Below, piece after piece: positions 25,626-33,090 of a stretch of DNA of 64,000 bases. Source of the stretch: Paludibaculum fermentans_A (lineage in GTDB: Bacteria; Acidobacteriota; Terriglobia; Bryobacterales; Bryobacteraceae); the NCBI RefSeq assembly GCF_051172195.1, contig NZ_JBPJAQ010000001.1, positions 1,798,001 to 1,862,000 on the forward strand, in the 5' to 3' direction. The notes under the pieces are model-generated. The model worked only from the letters and a program-made list of their open reading frames with translations. It did no database searches and had not been told where the DNA came from. A program made the position numbers and the translations under genes. How positions within the stretch are numbered: the first letter of the stretch is position 1; every line of letters begins with the position of its first letter.

Positions 25626-27152
25626 CTATCTCCGCTTGGCAGCCCAAGCAATCGGTGTCAGTTCCGGCATCTTCTGGATGCTTACGTCGTTCAAGCCCGG
25701 TAGTACGGCAGCGAGGTATTCTCGGATCGGCACGCCCAGCCGCCTGCAGGTTTCTACCACCGACAGAATCGCCGCCACCTTCGGCCCCGCCTTTGCGCTT
25801 CCCAGGTGGATCCAGTTCTTCCGGCCAAGGGCGATCGGCCGCATCGAATTCTCCGCCAGATTGGTGCTCAATTCCACAACCGGATGCTCCAGGAAACACA
25901 CCAGTTTCGGCCACAGCCCCAGCGTGTACTTCGCCGCCTGGCCCAACTTGCTGGACGGCAATGCTGCTCCCATCGCCGACTCGACCGCCCCCTTGATCTT
26001 GTCCACCTGCGGACGCGCACGCCTCTGCCGCAACTCATTCCGCGCGGCCACGTCCAGGCCCTCGGCCCGCGCTTTCGCGTCAATCCCAAACAGTTCATCC
26101 ATCAGCCGCACGATGCCCTCGGCGATGTGTTCGTCCGGGCTCAATTTGTGCGCTTCGTAGAATCCACGCCTCGAATGAGCCCAGCAACAGGCATGCACCA
26201 TTTTCGGCCCGCCCACTTTTTCATAGGCAATGTAGCCGTCGGTTTGCAGAATACCTTCGTATTGCCCAAGGAATTGCTTCGGCCCTTCGCGCCCTCGCCC
26301 TAAACGGAAATCGAAGATGACTCCACCGCCCGGTTGACCGTACTGCCAAAGGTAGGCCTGATGGTTGTGCCCCCGGCCATCGTGCATCTGCACACCCACT
26401 GTCGTTTCGTCCGCTTGGATATAGCCGCCGGAAAGCACTTCCCGGCCCATTGCACCGACGATGGGAATCAGGGATTCACCGACTCTCATCACCCATCCGT
26501 CGAGTGTTGCCCGTGTGAGATCCAGCCCTGTCTCGCGCTCCAGAATCACGCTCTGCCGGTACAAAGGAAGGTGATCACAATATTTTCCGACCACTGTGTC
26601 GATCACCACCCGGTCGCTAACCAACCCTTTGTCGATGATCCGCTCCGCCACCGGAGCCATGGCCACTCCGCCCTGTGGGCAGTGGCGGCAGGCGCGCTTT
26701 TCGCGCTTCGTCACCGCCACGAAATACTTGGCCGGCTCCACGTCGAGCTGCTCGCTTGCGTCGTATCCGATTACGTCCATCACCTGCCCACAGTGGCCGC
26801 AATGACACCGCTCAGGAGCGCACGGAATAACCGTTTCCACTCGTGGCAGGTGGGCGGGCAACTCCTGCCGTCCTGGATGCTTCTTCTGGTAGCGTGGCCT
26901 TGCCGGCGCTTGCGGCGGCTGGCGCTGGCTCTCGGCCTGCACCTCCTCGCGGCTGACGCCCGGCTCCAGTTCCAATAGCTTCAACTGCGCATCGCTCAGC
27001 TTCTCGCTGGCCGGTCCATATTTCTTCAACCGCTCCAGCCGCAACTGTTCCTCGAGCGACTGAATCCGCAGATTGGCCCACTGCAGCTTGCGCTTCAATT
27101 CGGCGACTTCGGGAGAGTCGGGAGCAGTGGGTGGGATGAATTCAATGCTCAC
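25626..27152 (-). CDS. tnpC: IS66 transposase TnpC (DDE)
   Basis: A 508-residue IS66 transposase. The N-terminus has a leucine-zipper-like coil (VAELKRKLQWANLRIQSLEE), then a zinc-finger region (CAPERCHCGHCGQ). The DDE core shows D in IQADETTVGVQ, D in ILQTDGYIAYEK and E in LAENSMRPIALG, with the conserved CCWAHSRRGFYEA between them. Full length for the family. It catalyses strand cleavage and transfer at the IS66 ends. Confidence 0.95.
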   Translation of the reverse strand: MSIEFIPPTAPDSPEVAELKRKLQWANLRIQSLEEQLRLERLKKYGPASEKLSDAQLKLLELEPGVSREEVQAESQRQPPQAPARPRYQKKHPGRQELPAHLPRVETVIPCAPERCHCGHCGQVMDVIGYDASEQLDVEPAKYFVAVTKREKRACRHCPQGGVAMAPVAERIIDKGLVSDRVVIDTVVGKYCDHLPLYRQSVILERETGLDLTRATLDGWVMRVGESLIPIVGAMGREVLSGGYIQADETTVGVQMHDGRGHNHQAYLWQYGQPGGGVIFDFRLGRGREGPKQFLGQYEGILQTDGYIAYEKVGGPKMVHACCWAHSRRGFYEAHKLSPDEHIAEGIVRLMDELFGIDAKARAEGLDVAARNELRQRRARPQVDKIKGAVESAMGAALPSSKLGQAAKYTLGLWPKLVCFLEHPVVELSTNLAENSMRPIALGRKNWIHLGSAKAGPKVAAILSVVETCRRLGVPIREYLAAVLPGLNDVSIQKMPELTPIAWAAKRR

Positions 27153-27166
27153 GGGGAATAAACCAA

Positions 27167-27595
27167 TTATACCTGCTTATGGTTGATTGTGTCGTAATTG
27201 CTGTCAATATTGCGTGGGTTCTGCCGCTCAACGCCGTCATCCGGGACCATCTTTCGGAACCAGGCGCGGCGGCGGCTGCCGGCCAGGTCGATCCCACCCA
27301 GCAAGAGGGCCAGTTCCTCGGAGCTCAACACCACCTTGACCTCATTGCCATCGGCGGCGGGCCACCAAAACCGACCTTTCTCCAGGCGTTTCGTGCAAAC
27401 CCAAAGCCCGCTGCCGTCCCAGATGAGAAGCTTCAGGCGGTTCCGTTGCGCATTCGAGAACAGGAAGACGTGGCCGCTCAAGGGCTCCAACTGGAGCCGG
27501 TCGCGCACGAGTCCGAAGAGTCCTTCGAAGCCCTTGCGCATATCGGTCGCGCCGGCGGCAAGATAGATGCGGGTGGCCGGACCCCAGGAAAACAT
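27167..27595 (-). CDS. tnpB: IS66 accessory protein TnpB
   Basis: A 142-residue IS66 Orf2 protein with the signature GATDMRKGFEGLFGLVRDRL, then HVFLFSNAQRNRLKLLIWDG and KRLEKGRFWWP. The ATG at 27595 is preferred; a TTG at 27601 overlaps the tnpA stop as TTGA. The C-terminus runs about 20 residues past the usual end (after WFRKMVPDD). TnpB is needed for IS66 transposition, but its mechanism is not settled. Confidence 0.92.
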   Translation of the reverse strand: MFSWGPATRIYLAAGATDMRKGFEGLFGLVRDRLQLEPLSGHVFLFSNAQRNRLKLLIWDGSGLWVCTKRLEKGRFWWPAADGNEVKVVLSSEELALLLGGIDLAGSRRRAWFRKMVPDDGVERQNPRNIDSNYDTINHKQV

Positions 27596-27597
27596 GC

Positions 27598-27957
27598 TCA
27601 ATTGAGCTCCAGTGCCTGCAGTAATTGGCGCAGGGTCTGAGCATCGAAGCCGATGCCAATCTCGATGCGCCGGCCCGCGGCCAGGGCGATCGCCAGGCCG
27701 CTGCCGTTGCGCTGGCAGCGAGACTGGCTAGGCTCGGCGACTTCCACAGCGACCAAGCGGCAGTTGGGTGCCGATGAGGAACGAGGATCATTGCGTTGCC
27801 GCTCGCGATACCGGCCGAACGTCGACAGACTCATGTGATGGAGTTGGCAGAACTCCCGTTGAGTAAGCCCACTGGATTCAAACTCGGCCAGTAACTGATC
27901 CGCCTCCGCCCGCGTCCGGCGACGCCGCAACTTTCCATTCCATCGCTGTTCATGCAT
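27598..27957 (-). CDS. tnpA: IS66 accessory protein TnpA (HTH)
   Basis: A 119-residue IS66 Orf1 protein. Residues 14-56 form a transposase-type helix-turn-helix (ADQLLAEFESSGLTQREFCQ, then LSTFGRYRERQR). The C-terminal half contains the usual strand LAIALAAGRRIEIGIGFDAQTLRQLLQAL. First gene of the IS66 operon. Confidence 0.9.
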   Translation of the reverse strand: MHEQRWNGKLRRRRTRAEADQLLAEFESSGLTQREFCQLHHMSLSTFGRYRERQRNDPRSSSAPNCRLVAVEVAEPSQSRCQRNGSGLAIALAAGRRIEIGIGFDAQTLRQLLQALELN

Positions 27958-28014
27958 GAGCCCACTGAATCATGCTCAGCAACTTGGGGATAGATGGGAT
28001 GCTGAGACGCTTAC

Positions 28015-28546
28015 TCTCCACCAGTGGGCTCATGGCCCAGTCGTCGACCACCAGCACGTCGATCTTGCCCAGGCGCAGCAGCAGACTGCGCAGGCTGCCG
28101 TCGGCGCGGGCGAGCGCCAGATCGCGAAACAGGGCGGCGGCGCGCGTGTAGAAGACCGAGTAGCCATCGCGGCAGGCCTTGTGCGCGAGCGCGCAGGCCA
28201 GGTAGCTTTTGCCGACACCGGTGGGGCCGCAGACGAAGATGTTTTCGTGTTGTGCGACCCAGGCCGACTCCTGGATCAGCGCGCGCACCAGCGATTTGTC
28301 CAGTCCGCGCGCCGCGCGGTAGTCGATCTCCTCCACGCAGGCGTTGGCTTTCAGTTTGGCGCGGCGCAAGCGGGCCTGGAGCGCCTCGTTCTGCCGCCAG
28401 GTCAGTTGCCGGTCGACCAGCAAGGCCAGTCGCTCTTCGAAGCTGAGATCGAGCGCCTGCTCGGAGCCGGCCTGCTCGCGCAGTGCGTGGGCCATGCCGT
28501 GCAGCCGCATGGCTTCGAGTTTCTCGAGTGCGGGTTGTTTGAGCAT
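28015..28546 (-). pseudogene. istB: istB, 5' part (split by IS66)
   Basis: The N-terminal 177 codons of the IS21 helper ATPase, with Walker A in CGPTGVGKSYLACALAH and Walker B in IDVLVVDDWAMSPLV. The frame now runs into IS66 sequence and stops near 27950 after about 20 foreign residues. IstB normally binds target DNA and activates IstA; this truncated form lacks the final domain. It starts 11 bp after istA. Confidence 0.92.
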
Positions 28547-28557
28547 GGCGGGACTCC

Positions 28558-30105
28558 TTATTGGAAGTACTCCGAGCCCCGCAGGTTTTCGTGCTCCGGG
28601 CCGGGCCGGGCCGGCGGCGGCGTGCGGAGAGCCTCGGCGTCGAGGCCGCGGCGCAGCATCGACTTCACACGCTGGTAGCCAATGGCGCCAGTCAGCAGCG
28701 CGCGCTCAGCGGCGGCCTCCAGGCGCTGTGGCGTGTACTCGTCGGCCAAGCGGATCAGCCCGAGACAGGCGCGGTAGCCCATCTCCGGATGGGGCTTGTC
28801 TGCGAGGATGCGCTCGACCATCTGAGCGGTGTGACGCCCAATCTTGGCCGCCCAATTCACGATCCGCGAGGGCGTCCATTCCAGATGCGCCTGATGGCTC
28901 TTGGGCCGATGCTCGGCCTGCGCCACGCTCTGGTACCGTCCGCGGCTGCGCAGATGCGATGCCACCCGCCGACCGCGGTGGAAGATCTCCACTGTGGCAG
29001 GCGTCGCGCGAAGCTCGACCACCTGGCCGGCTAGCGTATATGGCACGCTATCCCAATTGGCGTCGAAGGCGACGTGGTAATCGATATTGACGCGAGCCCG
29101 CGACCAGTGGCTCAGATCGTAGCGCTCGGCCGGCAGCGGTTGCAGCGCGGGCCGGTCGATTCGCTCAAACAGACTCGCCCGGCTGTCCTCGCGGCGCTTG
29201 CGAAAGGGCCGCTGATTCAGCTCGGTCAGCAGTTCGCGCACCGCTTCGTTGGCCTCCACGAGCGAGAAGAATCGACGGTGGCGCAGCCGCATCACGATCC
29301 AGCGCTGCACGATCTGCACCGCGCACTCGGCCTTGGCCTTGTCTCGCGGCTTGTACGGCCTCGCCGGCATCACCGCCACACCGTAATGCGCCGCGAATTC
29401 CTGATACGTCGGATTCAGCTCCGGCTCGTAACGGCAGGCCTTGATCACCCCGGTCTTGGTGTTGTCGGGAATCAGCAGCGCCGGACACCCGCCGTAGTAC
29501 TCGAAGGCATGCATCTGGACCTTCAACCAGCTCTCCATTTGTTGGTTCGGCGCGACTTCGGCGTAGGTATAGCTGGAGACGCCCAGCGCACTCACGAACA
29601 GCGGTGCCTGGCGCACCGAGCCGTCCTGCAAATGCAGATTGATCGTAGCCCCCGCCCAATCCACGAACAGCTTCTCGCCCGCCCTGTGCTCCTGGCGCAG
29701 CACCACGTCCCGCCGCTTGCGCCATCGCCGGTACAACTTGCAGAACTGGCTGTAGGAGAAACCGTCCGGTTGCTGCTGTCGGTACTCTTCCCACAGCAAT
29801 TCCAGCGTCAGGTCGCGATGCCGCTGGCGCTGCCGCTCCAACTCCGCGAAGTCCGGCAGCGGACGCGACGGGAGCTTCTCCGCCGTCGGACCCGGAGGGA
29901 ATAGTGCCTCCTCCAGCCGCTCTTCATCCCAGCCTTCTCCCAGCGGCCATTTCAGACCGGCCGCCTCCATCCGTGCCAGATACTCATGCACGGTGCTCTG
30001 ACTGACGTTGGCACTGCGGGCAATTTGCCGCTGGCCGAGCTTCTGCTCGAAATGGAGCCGAAGAATCTCTCTGATCTTGCGCATGGACTTCCTCTTTCTG
30101 GGCAA
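28558..30105 (-). CDS. istA: IS21 transposase IstA
   Basis: A 515-residue transposase. An N-terminal HTH (LGQRQIARSANVSQSTVHEYLARM) is followed by the rve integrase core: D in LFVDWAGATINL, D in LLIPDNTKTGVIKA and E in KAKAECAVQIVQRWI. A C-terminal beta-rich domain (VPYTLAGQVVELRATPATVE) completes the IS21 layout. Intact, but its partner IstB is interrupted. Confidence 0.95.
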   Translation of the reverse strand: MPRKRKSMRKIREILRLHFEQKLGQRQIARSANVSQSTVHEYLARMEAAGLKWPLGEGWDEERLEEALFPPGPTAEKLPSRPLPDFAELERQRQRHRDLTLELLWEEYRQQQPDGFSYSQFCKLYRRWRKRRDVVLRQEHRAGEKLFVDWAGATINLHLQDGSVRQAPLFVSALGVSSYTYAEVAPNQQMESWLKVQMHAFEYYGGCPALLIPDNTKTGVIKACRYEPELNPTYQEFAAHYGVAVMPARPYKPRDKAKAECAVQIVQRWIVMRLRHRRFFSLVEANEAVRELLTELNQRPFRKRREDSRASLFERIDRPALQPLPAERYDLSHWSRARVNIDYHVAFDANWDSVPYTLAGQVVELRATPATVEIFHRGRRVASHLRSRGRYQSVAQAEHRPKSHQAHLEWTPSRIVNWAAKIGRHTAQMVERILADKPHPEMGYRACLGLIRLADEYTPQRLEAAAERALLTGAIGYQRVKSMLRRGLDAEALRTPPPARPGPEHENLRGSEYFQ

Positions 30106-30244
30106 CCTGATTTCGCCCTCCCGGGCGGCTCATGGTAGCCCTCGCGGTTCGTCCAGCGCCGCTTTCGCGCCGTACCAACATTCTCCTCAACAACCGATCA
30201 GCATTCTCACGCGCCGATCACCTCTGGCCACGAGTGCCAGAAAG

Positions 30245-30361
30245 TGATCGCTTTGCCAGGAGAACACTGATCGCTTTCGCAGGAGAACGCTGATCGCTTT
30301 CAGCCGAGAATGCTGATCGGAATCAGTTGAGAACGGTGATCGGTTACGAGGAGAATCCCCA
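30245..30361. repeat. IS21 right-end repeats, five units of 23 bp
   Basis: TGATCG recurs at 30245, 30268, 30291, 30314 and 30337 with an exact 23-bp period, each followed by a variable part and an (A)GAGAA(C/T) box, and ends in the terminal AGGAGAATCCCCA. Two inverted boxes (ccgatca near 30196 and 30213) lie further inside. These are the usual IS21 terminal binding sites. Confidence 0.85.
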
Positions 30362-30490
30362 TTAGGTAGCACACCTGCAGTTGAGGCAGGTGGTCGTCCA
30401 GAGAATGCTTCGCAAGAACTCCCAGTCTGTGGGTTGCCGACGATCCGTCCGAACCCGTCAAGACGACACTTCCACGAGGAGGGCGTTCCC
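30362..30490. repeat. Dispersed repeat copy A, right part
   Basis: Continues the repeat broken by IS21 at 25110: ttaggtagcacacctgcag onward to the cacttccacgag box. It matches 38197-38315 and 36082-36190. It includes the hairpin CACCTGC-N7-GCAGGTG shared by all copies. Confidence 0.85.
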
Positions 30491-30876
30491 GTTCCTAATG
30501 CCACACGACTTCCTGGCCGCCGAGCAACGTAGCAGGGGCTGCAGCCACTGAACAATTGGGGTTAGAGAGTCCCGGTGTAGGACCTGGACCGCTCACGGGG
30601 AATCCTACGAGGTTCAATCCTAACTGGGTACATTCGCACGGGCACGCCCGAGCAAAAGACCCGAGCAAAAGACAAGCTCACTGTCTTGCCAGATGAGCCG
30701 CACAGCTATATGCTGGAATGCTAAGCGGAGGGAGTTGGGCATTCAAAATCATCGAGGATAGGATGGCCCTGCAGCCCAGAGAGTTCGGCGGCACGCTGGT
30801 CATGAAGGACTCGATTTCTAAGGATCCGCCGGAAAGGGTCAGGACCTGAGCGTTGTGCAAGCGGCTAAACTTTTCG
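30491..30876. other. Non-coding gap
   Basis: No convincing gene. Contains a short tandem duplication of CCGAGCAAAAGA near 30650-30675. The sequence just before the HNH gene (ggaaagggtcaggacctgag) shows no good coding frame, so the HNH gene may have lost an upstream part. Confidence 0.4.
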
Positions 30877-31170
30877 ATGGCGACGAAGCGCACCGCGCTC
30901 GCTCGGCAAAAGAGCCTTTGTGCAACCTGCGGCACCGAAATCCAGACGCTCGCCACATCTGGTCGCGAAATGCACAAGTTCGGTGAGGCCGCCCACGCGC
31001 ATCACATCAAACATGCTAAGTTTGGTGGCGATGCATCTGTGAATAACTGTGTTATCGTTTGTGATTCGTGTCATTACTGCATCCATGAGGGCGGGCGCTA
31101 TCGGCACGGCACGGTGGTAGGAGAAATCAGCGACTTTCCTTACTACTACGGCGACCCCGATCAGATGTAA
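30877..31170 (+). CDS. Small HNH endonuclease-like protein
   Basis: A 97-residue protein with an HNH/treble-clef layout: C15xxC18, the core HAHHIKHAKFGGD (H42/H43), an Asn in SVNNCVIVC, then C62xxC65 and H70 in CDSCHYCIHEGG. It could cut DNA. The short N-terminus and lack of a partner gene make it look like an orphan toxin tip or a minimal homing-type nuclease. It lies between the IS21-disrupted repeat and the Hxs operon. Confidence 0.65.
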   Translation: MATKRTALARQKSLCATCGTEIQTLATSGREMHKFGEAAHAHHIKHAKFGGDASVNNCVIVCDSCHYCIHEGGRYRHGTVVGEISDFPYYYGDPDQM

Positions 31171-31725
31171 AGCAATTCGCCTTAGCGATCTCGCCAACGA
31201 GGCCGCACCCACCCAGCACAGTGCCTCTTTGGCGGCAGACCAGAGCGCAAACACCGAGGCGTGGAGCAACGCGTCGGCGCGCCAGTCACGTTGAAGCCAA
31301 GGTGCTCAAGCCGCTGATAACCGAGCTGTTGCGAGCTATTTGCTCACGTTAGAATACGGCAAATCTGCGCTGAGCGCATTTGTCGTTACTAACCATGCTC
31401 ACCTTTCTTCTGCCACGGGATCGTGGGTCGCGCTGACTCTTGGAGTGTGCCGTCGCGCGAGCTTCCGTGCGGAACATGGTTGACGAGGCGCGGATCACGA
31501 ACAGTGTGTCCAAGACAGACAGATGACGCGAGCCTGGCGCCTGTTAACTCCTACGATCGTGAGTTAACGGAGGGGGATGGCATTTCAGACAATCGTCAGA
31601 CACCACGGCTGGCGGCGCGTATCGGCGTCGGGTCGCAAGAATCCGAAACCGTTGGCTTAATGGCTTTTAACTTGTAATGAGTTATCTAAAGGGATATGCT
31701 TAACCTTCACAAAACGGAGTAGGAG
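31171..31725. other. Non-coding gap upstream of the Hxs operon
   Basis: No supported gene; an 84-codon open frame at 31423-31677 has no domain, ribosome site or protein-like composition. The last 50 bp are AT-richer and probably contain the Hxs promoter; a ggag ribosome site lies about 5 bp before the hxsA ATG. Confidence 0.4.
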
Positions 31726-32466
31726 ATGTCTGAAGTTCCGAAACTTCCAAAAGATGTGCGGATGCATGCGCCCAAGCGCATGGCGCTAGTGGGAGGCATA
31801 GTACTCCTCTGTGGCACCGCACTGGCATCAATGGGTGCCATGACTTCGCCTACGCCGACCTCGGATCCGTCGAATTCCAGGACAATTGTTCGAATTTCGA
31901 CACCAACGACGTCTCTTTCGCCGACAGCAACTCCCCTTGTGCTTGCGCCCCCAGACGGATTCGATGGTGTTGCCCAACACCGTTCTCATTCATCGCATCG
32001 CTCGCATTCGTCGCACGCAAGCCACTATTCAAGCAGTGGCCGCTCACTACCACGGAGCACGGCACCGACGACACCTCCTGCGAGCAGTCCGGCACCGGAC
32101 AGCTCAAAGGGCGCGGAGAAATCCACGGCGCCGCAGGCCCGCGAAGAGACGCCAGCAAAGTCCGTCACCAACTCCCCAAATCGCGCCGGCACCCCCGAGA
32201 AGGTCGTGACACCAGAGCGCGCGGCTGTGCTGGTAACCTCTGTTCCGACGTTTGCCGAGATCGAGATAGATGGCAAGTACATGGGCCATACTCGCTCGAG
32301 TCTGCAGCTTACTGCTGGACCCCATCAAATCACTGTTAAGAAGTCGGGCTATGAACCCTGGACGAAGTCGATCGAGGTTACAGCGGGCAGTGAGCTATCG
32401 GTCCATGCCGACCTTTCCAGCACTCAGCCGCCAGTCACCAAGAAATCTCCGCCAGACAAGAACTAG
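31726..32466 (+). CDS. hxsA: HxsA: His-Xaa-Ser repeat protein with PEGA domain
   Basis: A 246-residue protein, the probable substrate of the downstream radical SAM pair. A single transmembrane anchor spans residues 19-38. Residues 85-102 hold six consecutive H-x-S triplets (HRSHSSHRSHSSHASHYS). A Ser/Pro/Thr-rich linker leads to a PEGA domain at about 167-230 (VLVTSVPTFAEIEIDGKYMG, LTAGPHQITVKKSGYEPW). In the known Hxs system HxsA carries such repeats and sits beside HxsB, HxsC and HxsD, as here. The C-terminal PEGA domain is an unusual addition as far as I recall. The modification made is not predictable from sequence. Confidence 0.88.
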   Translation: MSEVPKLPKDVRMHAPKRMALVGGIVLLCGTALASMGAMTSPTPTSDPSNSRTIVRISTPTTSLSPTATPLVLAPPDGFDGVAQHRSHSSHRSHSSHASHYSSSGRSLPRSTAPTTPPASSPAPDSSKGAEKSTAPQAREETPAKSVTNSPNRAGTPEKVVTPERAAVLVTSVPTFAEIEIDGKYMGHTRSSLQLTAGPHQITVKKSGYEPWTKSIEVTAGSELSVHADLSSTQPPVTKKSPPDKN

Positions 32467-32479
32467 ACCATTAGCTAGT

Positions 32480-32890
32480 ATGCCATTCGAGATGAGCGAT
32501 ACGACTCCAACGCGTGTTTTACACATCGACGAGCACCTGTATCATAAGTCTGCGGTTTTGAGAACGTGCTACTGGTTCACGGATCGTTGTTACATCTTTG
32601 TTTCTCGACCGTCCCCGGGTGCACTTGATGTGGAGATTCGAGCTAAGCCCGATCAGCCCCCCGCCATGCTGGACGTCGTCGCAGGGGAATTTGCGAACGC
32701 GCTCCTCGACTACGAGCTCCGGCGGCAAATCGACGAACAAACTGGATCGATCCGGGAGTTGCTCATTGCAAAGGCGGTTGCACAAGCCGGTACGCTCGAC
32801 GATCCGCCGCCAGGCGACGCGAGCGATTCAGTCGAACTACGGCAGGCGACACACGAAGGGCTTGTTCATATCAGTACGAGGAGATCCTAG
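32480..32890 (+). CDS. hxsD: HxsD: His-Xaa-Ser system protein
   Basis: A 136-residue protein with the HxsD pattern: an opening strand and tyrosine (VLHIDEHLYHKSAVLRTCYWF), a mid strand (ALDVEIRAKP), and the hallmark EFANALLDYELRRQIDEQTG, then IRELLIAKAVAQAG. This matches the family motif LLNDYxLRE. HxsD always accompanies the HxsB/HxsC radical SAM pair and may deliver the substrate, but no mechanism is known. Two ATGs (32480, 32492) are possible. The stop overlaps the next start by 1 bp (TAGTG). Confidence 0.82.
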   Translation: MPFEMSDTTPTRVLHIDEHLYHKSAVLRTCYWFTDRCYIFVSRPSPGALDVEIRAKPDQPPAMLDVVAGEFANALLDYELRRQIDEQTGSIRELLIAKAVAQAGTLDDPPPGDASDSVELRQATHEGLVHISTRRS

Positions 32891-33090
32891 TGGTCTACCG
32901 ACTATCAACAGAAGTCTACACCCGTGACGCCGTCGCCAACGGAGTTGCCGCGTTCGCACATCTGTGCACAGCACAGATGTGCGACGAGATCGACTACACC
33001 TTACTCACACTCGATGGTGGCGAACAGTGGCTTCATGCCGAACTGCTTAACTACATCCTTGGCCTTTCTGCCAAGGATCTCCTCCAGTGA
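32890..33090 (+). CDS. Second, short HxsD-like protein
   Basis: A 66-residue protein that reads like a trimmed HxsD: VYRLSTEVYTRDAVANGVAA aligns with the first HxsD helix-strand, and WLHAELLNYILGLSAKDLL aligns with the LLNDYxLRE helix. It starts at a GTG sharing one base with the HxsD stop and ends in a TGATG overlap with hxsB, so it is firmly inside the operon. A tandem pair of HxsD-type proteins suggests they form a heterodimer or serve one radical SAM enzyme each; this is inference. Confidence 0.65.
   Translation: MVYRLSTEVYTRDAVANGVAAFAHLCTAQMCDEIDYTLLTLDGGEQWLHAELLNYILGLSAKDLLQ

Larger units (their letters stand above)
25581..28014 (-). mobile_element. Complete IS66-family insertion sequence
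   Basis: A 2434-bp element with terminal inverted repeats starting GTAAGCGTCTCA on both sides (left at 25581; right end reads gagacgcttac to 28014). It is flanked by a perfect 8-bp duplication TCTCCACC (25573-25580 and 28015-28022), the size expected for IS66. It carries tnpA, tnpB and tnpC in the standard order on the - strand. All three frames are open, so the copy may be active. Confidence 0.95.
25111..30361 (-). mobile_element. IS21-family insertion sequence, interrupted by IS66
   Basis: The element runs from TGGGGATTCTCCT at 25111 to the inverted AGGAGAATCCCCA ending at 30361, with a 6-bp target duplication TTAGGT (25105-25110 and 30362-30367). It has the IS21 layout istA-istB on the - strand, TG...CA termini and multiple internal end repeats. 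A complete IS66 element (25581-28014) lies inside istB. Without it and one target copy the ancestral element is about 2.8 kb, normal for IS21 relatives. It can no longer make intact IstB. Confidence 0.9.

Noticed and set aside
25158..25703. A + strand open frame across the IS21/IS66 junction
   Set aside because: It runs antisense through istB and the IS66 terminal repeat and has no protein features.
30245..30361. Regular 23-bp repeats considered as a CRISPR array
   Set aside because: Units are contiguous with no spacers, have only six invariant bases, and sit at an IS21 end where such repeats are expected.
30605..30630. GGTTCAATCC resembling a tRNA T-arm
   Set aside because: Flanking bases do not form the T stem and no acceptor or anticodon arm is present.
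31423..31677. An 84-codon open frame before hxsA
   Set aside because: No ribosome site, domain or protein-like composition.
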